Part shown: positions 41,460 through 49,971 of the stretch, in pieces | How the letters are laid out: each line of letters starts with the position of its first letter | Numbering within the stretch: position 1 is the stretch's first letter | Assembly (NCBI RefSeq): GCF_947497935.1 | Contig: NZ_CANMIO010000002.1 | Coordinates: forward strand, 1 to 64,000 | From: an uncultured Shewanella sp. | GTDB lineage: Bacteria; Pseudomonadota; Gammaproteobacteria; Enterobacterales; Shewanellaceae | Length of the DNA: 64,000 nt | Direction: 5' to 3' | Made by a program: the position numbers and the translations under genes | The notes under the pieces: model-generated | The model's input: only the letters and a program-made list of their open reading frames with translations | Database searches by the model: none | Told to the model about the DNA's origin: nothing

Positions 41460-41609
41460 CACAACCTCCCTGTTGTTTACTATGTTTGAGTATGGTCTAG
41501 ATTTTTGGAAGTTGTTCATCACCATTTAGAGGTTTGTGATATCTTAGGCCAACTTCTGCTGTGTGACATAAGGTTTGGTCCACAACGTGATTATCAAAAA
41601 GAGTTAACT

Positions 41610-42803
41610 ATGGGTCTCAATAACAAAAAAGTATTACTGGGTATCGGTGGCGGCATTGCCGCATACAAGTCGGCCGACCTAGTACGCAAGTTAAAGGAAC
41701 GCGGCGCCGATGTCCGTGTTGTTATGAGTCAAAGTGCACAGGAATTTATTACTCCGCTAACTTTGCAGGCACTTTCTGGTTATCCAGTGGCTACCGATCT
41801 GCTGGATCCAACAGCCGAAGCCTCTATGGGGCACATCGAACTCGCGCGTTGGGCAGACTTAGTCGTTATCGCTCCGGCCACGGCCAACCTTATCGCTCGG
41901 GTTAATGCCGGCATGGCCGATGAGTTGATTACCACGACCTGCTTAGCTACCGAAGCCCCTGTGGTAATTTGCCCCGCAATGAACCAACAGATGTATCGCA
42001 ACGCCGCCACTCAAGCTAACTTGAAACAAGTCGCCGAGCGCGGTATCCACATCTGGGGACCAGATTCTGGCTCACAAGCCTGTGGCGAAGTCGGCCCAGG
42101 TAGAATGCTTGAGCCCGTGGCGATTGCAGACAAAGCGGTTGAATTCTTTGGCCCAAAACTGCTGCAAGGCATGTCACTGCTACTCACCGCAGGTCCGACT
42201 CGAGAAGCTATCGATCCGGTGCGTTATATCTCCAACCATAGCTCAGGTAAGATGGGCTTTGCCCTTGCAAAAGCTGCAGCACAGATGGGCGCAGAAGTCA
42301 CCTTAGTCGCCGGCCCCGTCAACCTAGCTACGCCCGCAGGCGTCACCCGAGTCGATGTAGAGTCGGCGCAAGAGATGCTAGATGCGGTGATGCCACAAGT
42401 TGACAAGCACCAAATATTTATCGGCTGCGCCGCCGTTGCCGATTACCGCATCGCAGAAGTCGCCGACAGTAAAATCAAGAAATCGGCTGAGCAGATGCAA
42501 CTTGCGCTAGTGCGAAATCCTGATATCTTAGCCAGCGTTGCCAGCCATGCCGCCCGACCATTCACCGTCGGATTTGCAGCTGAAACCAATGATGTAGAGC
42601 AATATGCCCGTGGAAAGTTAACATGTAAGAAGCTCGACATGATTGCCGCTAATGACGTATCAAATAGCGCCATTGGCTTTAACAGCGACTCTAACGCCCT
42701 AAGCGTATTTTGGAGTGATGGTAGCACCGAGTTACCCGCTGTCGATAAAGACACTTTAGCCAAGCAATTGCTTACTTTAATAGCGAACAAAATAAAAAAC
42801 TGA
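41610..42803 (+). CDS. coaBC: Bifunctional phosphopantothenoylcysteine decarboxylase/synthase
   Basis: CoaBC (Dfp) joins cysteine to 4'-phosphopantothenate and decarboxylates the product to phosphopantetheine in coenzyme A synthesis. The 397-residue protein has the FMN-dependent CoaC half ([26 protein letters not shown] motif) and the CTP-dependent CoaB half ([34 protein letters not shown]). The ORF opens at 41505, but family start and length point to the ATG at 41610. Its stop overlaps dut as TGATG, so the two are coupled. Confidence 0.96.
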   Translation: MGLNNKKVLLGIGGGIAAYKSADLVRKLKERGADVRVVMSQSAQEFITPLTLQALSGYPVATDLLDPTAEASMGHIELARWADLVVIAPATANLIARVNAGMADELITTTCLATEAPVVICPAMNQQMYRNAATQANLKQVAERGIHIWGPDSGSQACGEVGPGRMLEPVAIADKAVEFFGPKLLQGMSLLLTAGPTREAIDPVRYISNHSSGKMGFALAKAAAQMGAEVTLVAGPVNLATPAGVTRVDVESAQEMLDAVMPQVDKHQIFIGCAAVADYRIAEVADSKIKKSAEQMQLALVRNPDILASVASHAARPFTVGFAAETNDVEQYARGKLTCKKLDMIAANDVSNSAIGFNSDSNALSVFWSDGSTELPAVDKDTLAKQLLTLIANKIKN

Positions 42804-43261
42804 TGAAAACACCAATCGAATTAAAGATTTTAGACTCACGCATTGGCACCGAATTCCCACTACCCGCTTATGCCACTTCTGGCAGTGCAGGCATGGATCT
42901 TCGCGCCATCACAGATACCCAATTGGTTATCCAGCCGGGTGAGACTGTGCTTATCCCAACGGGAATAGCCATTCACGTTGCCGATCCGAGCCTAGCGGCA
43001 ATTATTTTACCGCGCTCAGGATTAGGCCATAAGCACGGCATCGTTCTAGGTAACTTAGTTGGACTTATCGATTCGGATTATCAAGGTCCATTAATGGTTT
43101 CTTGTTGGAACCGTGGCAGTGAGCCTTTTACAATCGAAATTGGTGATAGACTCGCGCAGCTGGTATTTGTACCGGTTGTTCAGGCTGAATTTAAACTTGT
43201 AGATGAGTTTGACCAGTCGGATCGCGGCGCAGGTGGATTTGGCCACTCAGGAACCAAATAA
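42803..43261 (+). CDS. dut: Deoxyuridine 5'-triphosphate nucleotidohydrolase
   Basis: Dut hydrolyses dUTP to dUMP, keeping uracil out of DNA and supplying thymidylate synthesis. The 152-residue trimeric-type dUTPase has the five motifs in order: [38 protein letters not shown] and a glycine-rich C-terminal GAGGFGHSG arm. Translationally coupled to coaBC and upstream of slmA, the conserved gammaproteobacterial order. Confidence 0.98.
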   Translation: MKTPIELKILDSRIGTEFPLPAYATSGSAGMDLRAITDTQLVIQPGETVLIPTGIAIHVADPSLAAIILPRSGLGHKHGIVLGNLVGLIDSDYQGPLMVSCWNRGSEPFTIEIGDRLAQLVFVPVVQAEFKLVDEFDQSDRGAGGFGHSGTK

Positions 43262-43360
43262 CTGATTGTTGAGCTTTTTGCGCAATCACTTTTAATGGAT
43301 AGCATGGAGCAATGTTTCCTTGCCGTCTCGCTCAGTAGTAATCGAGTGAAGGACAGATAA

Positions 43361-43954
43361 ATGGCTGCAAGCCCAAAAATAAACCGTCGTGAGCATATCC
43401 TCCAATGCTTAGCGACCATGCTAGAAACAAGCCCAGGACAAAGGATCACCACAGCAAAGCTAGCCGCTGAAGTCGGCGTTTCAGAAGCGGCGCTTTACCG
43501 CCACTTCCCAAGTAAGGCGCGCATGTTTGAAGGGCTGATTGAGTTTATCGAAGAGTCGCTATTGTCGCGGATCAACCTGATCATGGACGAAGAGAAAGAC
43601 ACCATGAAGCGTTGTCAGCAACTGCTGCAGTTACTACTGGTATTTGCCGAGCGCAACCCAGGTATTTCACGCGTACTTAATGGCGATGCTCTGCTAGGCG
43701 AAAACGAGCGTCTACGTAGTCGTATTAGCCAGCTGTTCTCGAAAATTGAGACTCACCTAAAGCAGATTTTACGTGAAAAAAGCCTGCGTGAAGGTAAAGC
43801 CTTTAATCTTGACGAAGCCGTGCTAGCCAATCTGCTGCTTGCAGTGGCCGAAGGCCGAATCGCTCAGTTTGTCCGTAGTGAGTTTAAACTCAAGCCGACC
43901 AAACATTTCAATGAGCAGTGGAACTTCATTCAGCAGCAACTACTTCAAAGCTAA
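43361..43954 (+). CDS. slmA: Nucleoid occlusion factor SlmA
   Basis: SlmA is a TetR-family DNA-binding protein that, when bound to chromosomal SBS sites, blocks FtsZ assembly over the nucleoid. The 197-residue protein has the TetR helix-turn-helix ([31 protein letters not shown], about residues 28-58) and an all-helical C-terminal FtsZ-binding domain. The coaBC-dut-slmA order confirms orthology. Its target FtsZ is encoded in the same window. Confidence 0.96.
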   Translation: MAASPKINRREHILQCLATMLETSPGQRITTAKLAAEVGVSEAALYRHFPSKARMFEGLIEFIEESLLSRINLIMDEEKDTMKRCQQLLQLLLVFAERNPGISRVLNGDALLGENERLRSRISQLFSKIETHLKQILREKSLREGKAFNLDEAVLANLLLAVAEGRIAQFVRSEFKLKPTKHFNEQWNFIQQQLLQS

Positions 43955-44088
43955 ATATTCTAATACAATAGCAGCATGACTCATATGCTGCTATTTCCTC
44001 CATTAACTATTGTTTCCGTCCTACTTTTAGTTTACTTTTCATACTGAAACTACTTAAAAATTCACATTTGTTTCCACAAGGAAGTTGT

Positions 44089-46053
44089 ATGAAACTTGTC
44101 AAAATCATTGGCTTGGCATGCTTTGCCTGGCTGAGTTGTAACGCATCCGCAAAAACGGATGATGCAGCGAGTCTTTTCAGTCGTTCTGCAGAATTCTCTC
44201 AAGTAAAGATCTCTCCTGGCGGAGATTATCTCAGTGCTATCTCTAAGAAAGATGGCAAGAACATGCTCATCATCTTAAACGCTACAAACAAGAATCCGGT
44301 GCATGCCGTATTTTTTGATAGCAATGCCCAAGTTGGCCACTATGAGTGGGTAAACGATGAACGCGTGGTACTACAAAAAGAGTACCTTAAAGGCTGGAGC
44401 GATCACCCCCTCTATTATGGCGAATTAATCGCAGTCAATGCCGATGGTTCAAAAGCCACTTATTTATTTGGATATAAAGGGAGCGGGCAACAAGTTGGTT
44501 CAAACATTAAAAAAAATACACCTATTCGAGCCACAGCCTATATCTTAGACCCAATGCCTGAAGATGATCGTTATATGCTAGTACAAGCGCTCCCTTGGGG
44601 TAACGGAGGGAGTAATTGGGAAGAAAAAAGTCAGAAGGTTTATCGTGTCGATGTTTACAAGGGCAAACGGAAGAAAATCGCTAGCGCCCCTATTCCTTAT
44701 GCTGATTTCCTAAACGACCATGATGGTAACGTGCGTTTTGTCAGTGGTACCCGAGATTTCGTTAACACACAACTCTACTACAGAGACGATGGTAATTGGG
44801 TGAATACCGATAAGCTGGACCTAGGCTTAGACGCAATAAAACCTATTGCATTTAGCGATAACAAAGACAGCCTCTATGTCACCGCAAGTGAAGCAGGTAA
44901 GCCTGCTGGCATATATCTAATTAATATTAAAACCGGTGATAAAAATCTCGTCAGCCAAGATGACGTGGTTGATCCAAGCAACGTATGGATCAACGCGACC
45001 ACCAAGAAGCTCTATGCTGTTGAATATGAAAACGGTTACCCAACTTACGAGTTTGTAGACTCAAGCGATCCTTCTGCAAAATATCTCAAGCAATTACTGG
45101 CATCACTTCCTGGGTATCAGATCCACATAGTCAGCCAAACAACTAATGCCGATAAAATCCTTATTAAAGCCTTTAATGATCGTAACCCTGGCGACTACTA
45201 CCTGTTTGACACTAAAGCCTTCAAGCTTGAATACCTCGTCTCGCAGAAGAAATGGCTCGACTCAACTAAAATGGCAGAAATTAAGCCGATTCATTTCACC
45301 AGTCGAGATGGAGTTGAAATCCACGGATACCTCACCTTGCCCCATGGTAAGGAAGCGAAAAATCTTCCTTTAGTGGTTAACCCACATGGTGGACCTCATG
45401 GGCCGCGAGATTGGTGGGGATTCGATCCGCAGAACCAGATGATTGCCAGCCAAGGGGCAGCAGTTCTCCAAATCAATTTCCGTGGTTCAGGTGGTTACGG
45501 CAACGGCTTTGAAAATGCGGGCCACCAAAAATGGGGCACAAATATTCAGTACGACATTATTGACGCCACTAAATATGTTATCGAGCAAGGCATGGTCGAT
45601 AAAGACCGCATCTGCATTGTAGGCGGAAGTTTTGGTGGCTACTCAGCGATTCAGAGCTCTGCGATAGAGCCGGATCTGTTTAAATGCGCTATCGGTTTTG
45701 CTGGGGTTTATGATCTACAGCTGATGTTCGATGAAGGCGATGTGCAAGGACGCCGCGCAGGTAAACGCTACCTCCAAGAGGTTCTAGGTGAAGATGAAGC
45801 GGTACTCAAAGCTATGTCACCTACTCACAATGTCGACAAGTTAAAGGCTAATATCATGCTAGTACATGGCGGAGAAGATGAGCGTGCGCCAATCGAGCAA
45901 TTTGAAGCCCTTGAAGATGCGTTGAAAGCACACAATTACCCCTTTAAAAAGCTAGTTATGGATGACGAAGGCCATGGCTTTTATGACGATGATCATCGAG
46001 CTAAGTACTACAGTGAAATGCTTAGCTTCTTAAAAACCAATCTTAAATTGTAA
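44089..46053 (+). CDS. Secreted S9 family prolyl-oligopeptidase-like peptidase
   Basis: A 654-residue protein with a signal peptide (MKLVKIIGLACFAWLSCNASA), an N-terminal beta-propeller region (about 25-390) and a C-terminal alpha/beta-hydrolase domain. The catalytic triad is visible: S514 in GGSFGGYS, D597 in HGGEDERAP and H629 in DEGHGFY. It resembles dipeptidyl/acylaminoacyl peptidases of the periplasm and is likely used in peptide scavenging. The frame opens at 44068; the ATG at 44089 with AAGGAAG gives the intact signal peptide. It is a single-gene unit with a good terminator. Confidence 0.88.
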   Translation: MKLVKIIGLACFAWLSCNASAKTDDAASLFSRSAEFSQVKISPGGDYLSAISKKDGKNMLIILNATNKNPVHAVFFDSNAQVGHYEWVNDERVVLQKEYLKGWSDHPLYYGELIAVNADGSKATYLFGYKGSGQQVGSNIKKNTPIRATAYILDPMPEDDRYMLVQALPWGNGGSNWEEKSQKVYRVDVYKGKRKKIASAPIPYADFLNDHDGNVRFVSGTRDFVNTQLYYRDDGNWVNTDKLDLGLDAIKPIAFSDNKDSLYVTASEAGKPAGIYLINIKTGDKNLVSQDDVVDPSNVWINATTKKLYAVEYENGYPTYEFVDSSDPSAKYLKQLLASLPGYQIHIVSQTTNADKILIKAFNDRNPGDYYLFDTKAFKLEYLVSQKKWLDSTKMAEIKPIHFTSRDGVEIHGYLTLPHGKEAKNLPLVVNPHGGPHGPRDWWGFDPQNQMIASQGAAVLQINFRGSGGYGNGFENAGHQKWGTNIQYDIIDATKYVIEQGMVDKDRICIVGGSFGGYSAIQSSAIEPDLFKCAIGFAGVYDLQLMFDEGDVQGRRAGKRYLQEVLGEDEAVLKAMSPTHNVDKLKANIMLVHGGEDERAPIEQFEALEDALKAHNYPFKKLVMDDEGHGFYDDDHRAKYYSEMLSFLKTNLKL

Positions 46054-46065
46054 TCCTCAAAATAG

Positions 46066-46092
46066 AAAAACCGACTAATTTAGTCGGTTTTT
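46066..46092 (+). terminator. Terminator of the S9 peptidase gene
   Basis: A perfect 12-bp stem AAAAACCGACTA / TAGTCGGTTTTT (46066-46077 and 46081-46092) with a 3-base loop and T-rich tail, 12 bp past the stop codon. Confidence 0.9.
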
Positions 46093-46288
46093 CTTATCTC
46101 CAATGCGGTTTTCGGTGTATATTTACAGCAAATAGCGCTATTCTCTCGTCCTCTCTAAATACAATGCAAACAGTTACCAGTCTAACTGTTCATTTTTATG
46201 AGATCACCAAGTCTCCCAATGAGACTCACGGCCCTAGTACAAAGGATACGAAACTCACCATTGATGATTTATGGTGAAGGAGGAACTT

Positions 46289-46948
46289 ATGACATCAAGA
46301 GAAGCAATCCTCAGTGAATCTGCTCAAATCGTAAAGGCTGCATTAATGGAGCGCGGCTTAGAAACGCCTATGCTACCTAGCGACCTAACCGCTGAAGTGC
46401 GCAAAGACAAGATTGAACACCATATGCGTGAAGTCTTGACCTTAATGTCACTGGATTTAAGCGATGACAGCCTAGCGGATACCCCACGTCGTATCGCCAA
46501 GATGTACGTCGATGAAATATTCTCAGGCTTAGACTACGCCAACTTTCCCAAGATCACCGTCATCGAAAACAAGATGGGCTTCGATGAAATGGTCAAGGTT
46601 AATGACATCAGCTTAACCAGCACCTGTGAGCATCACTTAGTCACCATCGATGGTGTGGCTACCGTGGCTTACCTACCACGTGAGAACATCATTGGCCTGT
46701 CTAAGATAAACCGTATCGTGCGTTTCTTTTCGCAGCGTCCTCAGGTGCAAGAGCGTTTAACGCAACAGGTTCTAGTGGCGCTACAAGCGCTATTAGGCAC
46801 TCAAGATGTGGCAGTGAAGATGGACGCGGTGCATTACTGCGTAAAATCACGTGGCGTGATGGACTCAACCAGCTCAACCACCACCACAGCACTTGGCGGC
46901 AAATTTAAGTCAAACCCAGCGACAAGAGCTGAATTCTTAAGTAACTAA
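46289..46948 (+). CDS. folE: GTP cyclohydrolase I
   Basis: FolE converts GTP to 7,8-dihydroneopterin triphosphate, the first step of folate synthesis. The 219-residue protein has the [23 protein letters not shown] (zinc and catalytic Cys/His), [12 protein letters not shown] and [22 protein letters not shown] motifs of the type IA enzyme. The frame opens at 46271, but the ATG at 46289 has an excellent AAGGAGG site. Its last codons and stop are copied in a 15-bp tandem repeat just downstream. Confidence 0.98.
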   Translation: MTSREAILSESAQIVKAALMERGLETPMLPSDLTAEVRKDKIEHHMREVLTLMSLDLSDDSLADTPRRIAKMYVDEIFSGLDYANFPKITVIENKMGFDEMVKVNDISLTSTCEHHLVTIDGVATVAYLPRENIIGLSKINRIVRFFSQRPQVQERLTQQVLVALQALLGTQDVAVKMDAVHYCVKSRGVMDSTSSTTTTALGGKFKSNPATRAEFLSN

Positions 46949-46981
46949 AAGTTAAGCAACTAAGAGCTAAGTAATTAGGTA
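46937..46981 (+). repeat. 15-bp tandem repeat covering the folE stop codon
   Basis: Three adjacent 15-base units: TTAAGTAACTAAAAG (46937-46951, holding the folE codons Leu-Ser-Asn-stop), TTAAGCAACTAAGAG (46952-46966, 13 of 15 identical) and CTAAGTAATTAGGTA (46967-46981, more diverged). Each keeps an in-register stop codon (TAA, TAA, TAG). Confidence 0.8.
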
Positions 46982-46986
46982 AAAGA

Positions 46987-47105
46987 AGGTTCTAGGTTCT
47001 AGGACGCTTCGCTTCGAGGACGGCCTTCGGCCTCACGAAAAGTCAAAGCAGATTCGAGAGCGAGCCTTCGGCTCTTCTAGAACGCGGCATGCCGCTGCGA
47101 GAGAC
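46987..47105. repeat. Structured intergenic element with UUCG hairpins
   Basis: Begins with a doubled GGTTCTA, then CGCTTCGCTTCG, then three compact hairpins: GGCCTTCGGCC (47022-47032) and GAGCCTTCGGCTC (47062-47074), both closing as C(UUCG)G tetraloops if transcribed, and the palindrome GCGGCATGCCGC (47084-47095). It looks like a dispersed REP-type element. A related CTAGAA…GAGCGCTCTCG segment lies on the other side of the terminator (47147-47195). Confidence 0.7.
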
Positions 47106-47112
47106 TGAAAAC

Positions 47113-47146
47113 AAAAAAGCAAAAGCCAAATAGCTTTTGCTTTTTT
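47113..47146. terminator. Bidirectional terminator between folE and pyrE
   Basis: A perfect 14-bp stem AAAAAAGCAAAAGC / GCTTTTGCTTTTTT (47113-47126 and 47133-47146) with a 6-base loop. It serves convergent folE (+) and pyrE (-). Confidence 0.9.
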
Positions 47147-47213
47147 CTAGAATCGAACTTGTGAGCGCTCTCGAAGTGAGCTCGCGAACGCTCTAGCAAT
47201 CTGAGCTTATCTT

Positions 47214-47855
47214 TTAAATCCCATACTGGTCGCGGTAAGCGCTTACCGTTGCAAGCTCTGCTTCCATACCTGACTTTTCAGACAAGTAGTTGATCAAGTC
47301 TTCAAGCTTGATGATAGACACGATGTCACAGCCAAAGTCACGCTCAACTTCTTGAATCGCAGAAAGCTCGCCCTTGCCCTTCTCTTGGCGATCTAGTGCA
47401 ATCAACACACCAGCTAATGCTGCTTTATGCGCTTCAATGATTTCCATTGATTCACGAATCGCGGTACCGGCTGTGATCACGTCATCAACTAGCATTACGC
47501 GGCCTTGCAGCTCGCTACCTACTAAGCTGCCACCTTCACCGTGATCTTTCTTCTCTTTACGGTTAAAGCAGTAAGGCATATCGATATCGTGGTGATCGCA
47601 CAGAGCAACAGCAGTCGTCGTCGCGATTGGAATACCCTTGTATGCAGGGCCAAATAGCAAGTCATACTCAATACCAGAGTCAACTAGCGCCGCAGCATAG
47701 AAACGACCTAGACGCGCTAAGTCACGACCCGTATTAAACAGGCCTGCGTTAAAGAAATAAGGGCTAGTGCGGCCTGACTTTAACGTAAATTCGCCAAATC
47801 GAAGTACCTGACGTTCTAGGGCAAATTCAATAAACTCACGTTGATAGGCTTTCAC
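47214..47855 (-). CDS. pyrE: Orotate phosphoribosyltransferase
   Basis: PyrE transfers phosphoribose from PRPP to orotate, giving OMP in pyrimidine synthesis. The 213-residue protein has the [16 protein letters not shown] opening, [19 protein letters not shown], the catalytic flexible loop [15 protein letters not shown] and the PRPP motif [17 protein letters not shown]. Second gene of the rph-pyrE operon, behind an intercistronic attenuator. Confidence 0.98.
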   Translation of the reverse strand: MKAYQREFIEFALERQVLRFGEFTLKSGRTSPYFFNAGLFNTGRDLARLGRFYAAALVDSGIEYDLLFGPAYKGIPIATTTAVALCDHHDIDMPYCFNRKEKKDHGEGGSLVGSELQGRVMLVDDVITAGTAIRESMEIIEAHKAALAGVLIALDRQEKGKGELSAIQEVERDFGCDIVSIIKLEDLINYLSEKSGMEAELATVSAYRDQYGI

Positions 47856-47917
47856 AATCTCTCCTTAAAAATGTAGGGGATAATACTTTGTGTATTATTT
47901 GGTTTTTCTTTACTTAC

Positions 47918-47939
47918 AAAAAGGACCCCGTAGGGCCCT
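47918..47939 (-). terminator. rph-pyrE attenuator
   Basis: On the minus strand AGGGCCC-TAC-GGGGTCCT forms an 8-bp stem with one G-U pair (47922-47939), followed by TTTTT (47918-47922). It lies 18 bp after the rph stop and about 65 bp before pyrE, with a U-rich stretch (CGTTTTTGTTATT) just upstream. In E. coli the same arrangement makes pyrE expression depend on UTP-sensitive coupling of rph translation to transcription; that mechanism is inferred here. Confidence 0.78.
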
Positions 47940-47956
47940 AATAACAAAAACGATGA

Positions 47957-48670
47957 TTAGCTTAATGAAGCTTTCTGAGTATCAACGATTTCGCGAATAC
48001 CGTGCTTAGCTAAATCAAGTAAGCTCAATAGCTCTTCATGGCTAAATGGCTCACCTTCTGCAGTACCTTGGATCTCGATGATCTTACCGGTCTCAGTCAT
48101 TACCACGTTCATGTCAGTTTCAGCAGCGCTGTCTTCGATATATTCTAAATCGCAGATTGGCTCGCCTTTATAAATACCAACACTTACCGCAGCAATAAGG
48201 AACTTAAGTGGGTTAGTCTTCAAGATGCCTTTACCACGAGCCCAGTTAAGCGCGTCAACTAATGCAACACATGCACCAGTAATCGCAGCGGTACGCGTAC
48301 CACCGTCAGCTTGGATCACGTCACAGTCGATAACAATGGTGTTTTCGCCTAGCAACTTCATATCTACTGCAGCGCGCAGTGAACGGCCGATTAGACGTTG
48401 GATTTCTTGCGTACGACCTGACTGCTTACCACGAGCGGCTTCACGCTGCATGCGGCTGTGAGTCGAACGTGGCAACATGCCATATTCAGCAGTTACCCAA
48501 CCTTGGCCTTGGCCTTTAAGGAAACGCGGTACGCCTTCTTCAAAACTAGCGGTACACAGTACTTTGGTGTCACCAAATTCTACTAAAACCGAACCTTCGG
48601 CATGAGCAGTGAACTGGCGAGTAATAGTCACAGGGCGAGACTGTGCTGGAGTTCTGTTGCTTGGGCGCAT
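47957..48670 (-). CDS. rph: Ribonuclease PH
   Basis: RNase PH trims tRNA 3' ends by phosphorolysis. The 237-residue protein has the family motifs [39 protein letters not shown] (start), [39 protein letters not shown] and [18 protein letters not shown], and looks full-length and active, unlike the frameshifted E. coli K-12 copy. It is divergent from yicC and heads the rph-pyrE operon. A perfect minus-strand TATAAT lies at 48714-48719. Confidence 0.98.
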   Translation of the reverse strand: MRPSNRTPAQSRPVTITRQFTAHAEGSVLVEFGDTKVLCTASFEEGVPRFLKGQGQGWVTAEYGMLPRSTHSRMQREAARGKQSGRTQEIQRLIGRSLRAAVDMKLLGENTIVIDCDVIQADGGTRTAAITGACVALVDALNWARGKGILKTNPLKFLIAAVSVGIYKGEPICDLEYIEDSAAETDMNVVMTETGKIIEIQGTAEGEPFSHEELLSLLDLAKHGIREIVDTQKASLS

Positions 48671-48933
48671 GATGAATTCCTGTATTTAAGGGCATGGGGT
48701 AATTTGGCTGCATATTATAGGGACATGTGCGCCACTATGCTATCTGAATCCGTAAACTCAGCAGAAAACAGCCTGCTGATTTTGCGCATAAGCTCGCAAT
48801 AACCGCAATCGACGCTATGAAAGCCCTAAAGCACTCTTTTACAAAGCGGCAGCATGAGCAAATTAAATGCACCTACAATTTGTTTGGGTATATAATCACA
48901 ACTCACTTAGACGAATCACACTGGAAATCATCA

Positions 48934-49797
48934 ATGATCCAAAGCATGACAGCCTACGCTCGCATTGAGCACAAAGCAGATTGGGGCACCGCCTCTTGGG
49001 AAATCCGTTCAGTTAACCAGCGCTACCTAGAAACTTACCTGCGCCTACCAGAACATTTCCGCAGCTTGGAGCCTGTTCTTAGAGATCGTCTACGTAAACG
49101 CCTAAACCGCGGTAAAGTCGAAGTTAACCTTCGCTATGACCTAAACGAAAAGAACGACAGCGAACTACAGCTAAACCAAGATCTAGCTAAGCAAATTATC
49201 AATGCCGCTAACTGGGTGAAGAACGAAGCAGGCCAAGGCGAGCTAAACGTGGTTGACGTACTACGCTGGCCAGGTGTGATGTCAGGCTCAGAGCAAGACA
49301 TGGACGCACTAGGCAAAGAGTTGTTAGTGGCTTTTGATGCGGCAATCGATCAATTTATCGAAGCCCGTGGCCGTGAAGGCGATGCAATCAACACCATGCT
49401 ACAAACCCGCCTTGACCAAATCGTTGAGCAAGTAGCTGTAGTGCGTGAGCACATGCCACAAGTCATGCAGTGGCAGCGTGACAAGCTCACTAACCGTTTA
49501 GCCGAAATCACCGGTGAGCTAGACCCTGCTCGTATGGAGCAAGAGATGGTGTTGCTAGCACAGAAGATGGACGTTGCCGAAGAGATGGACCGTCTTGACG
49601 CCCACGTAGCTGAAACACGCCGCATTCTTAAGAAAGGTGGCGCACAAGGCCGCCGTCTAGACTTTATGATGCAAGAGTTCAACCGAGAGTCAAACACCCT
49701 AGCGTCGAAATCAATCAGTGCAGAAGTAACCGCTGCTGCGGTAGAGCTTAAAGTGCTTATCGAGCAAATGCGTGAACAGATCCAGAACGTAGAATAA
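48934..49797 (+). CDS. yicC: YicC/YloC family endoribonuclease
   Basis: A 287-residue protein, exactly the E. coli YicC length, with MTAYARIEHKADWGTASWEIRSVNQRYLETYLRLPE at the start, RLRKRLNRGKVEVNLRY, and the C-terminal GRRLDFMMQEFNRESNTLASKS signature. Family members are endoribonucleases; E. coli YicC is tied to small-RNA turnover. The frame is open from 48817, but homology starts at the ATG at 48934, which follows a TATAAT (48891-48896). Divergent from rph, as in E. coli. Confidence 0.94.
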   Translation: MIQSMTAYARIEHKADWGTASWEIRSVNQRYLETYLRLPEHFRSLEPVLRDRLRKRLNRGKVEVNLRYDLNEKNDSELQLNQDLAKQIINAANWVKNEAGQGELNVVDVLRWPGVMSGSEQDMDALGKELLVAFDAAIDQFIEARGREGDAINTMLQTRLDQIVEQVAVVREHMPQVMQWQRDKLTNRLAEITGELDPARMEQEMVLLAQKMDVAEEMDRLDAHVAETRRILKKGGAQGRRLDFMMQEFNRESNTLASKSISAEVTAAAVELKVLIEQMREQIQNVE

Positions 49798-49833
49798 GCT
49801 TTCTTCGTTTGAACAAATTGCTTTGACAAAAAG

Positions 49834-49858
49834 AGCCCAGCTAAATGTTGGGCTTTTT
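49834..49858 (+). terminator. yicC terminator
   Basis: AGCCCAGC / GTTGGGCT stem (49834-49841 and 49847-49854, one G-U pair) with a 5-base loop and a TTTTT tail, 36 bp past the yicC stop. Confidence 0.88.
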
Positions 49859-49971
49859 GTTGGCTGCAAATCAGTAATTCAAGTTCAGGTAATAAGATTA
49901 AACATCACTACTTATTTCTATTAATCAATTCAGTTATTCTTAGCTAACTTCAAATAATAAAAGCACTTTTA

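Noticed and set aside
49350-49829. 159-codon ORF antisense to yicC
   Set aside because: Serine/arginine-rich translation typical of antisense frames; it crosses the yicC stop without its own signals.
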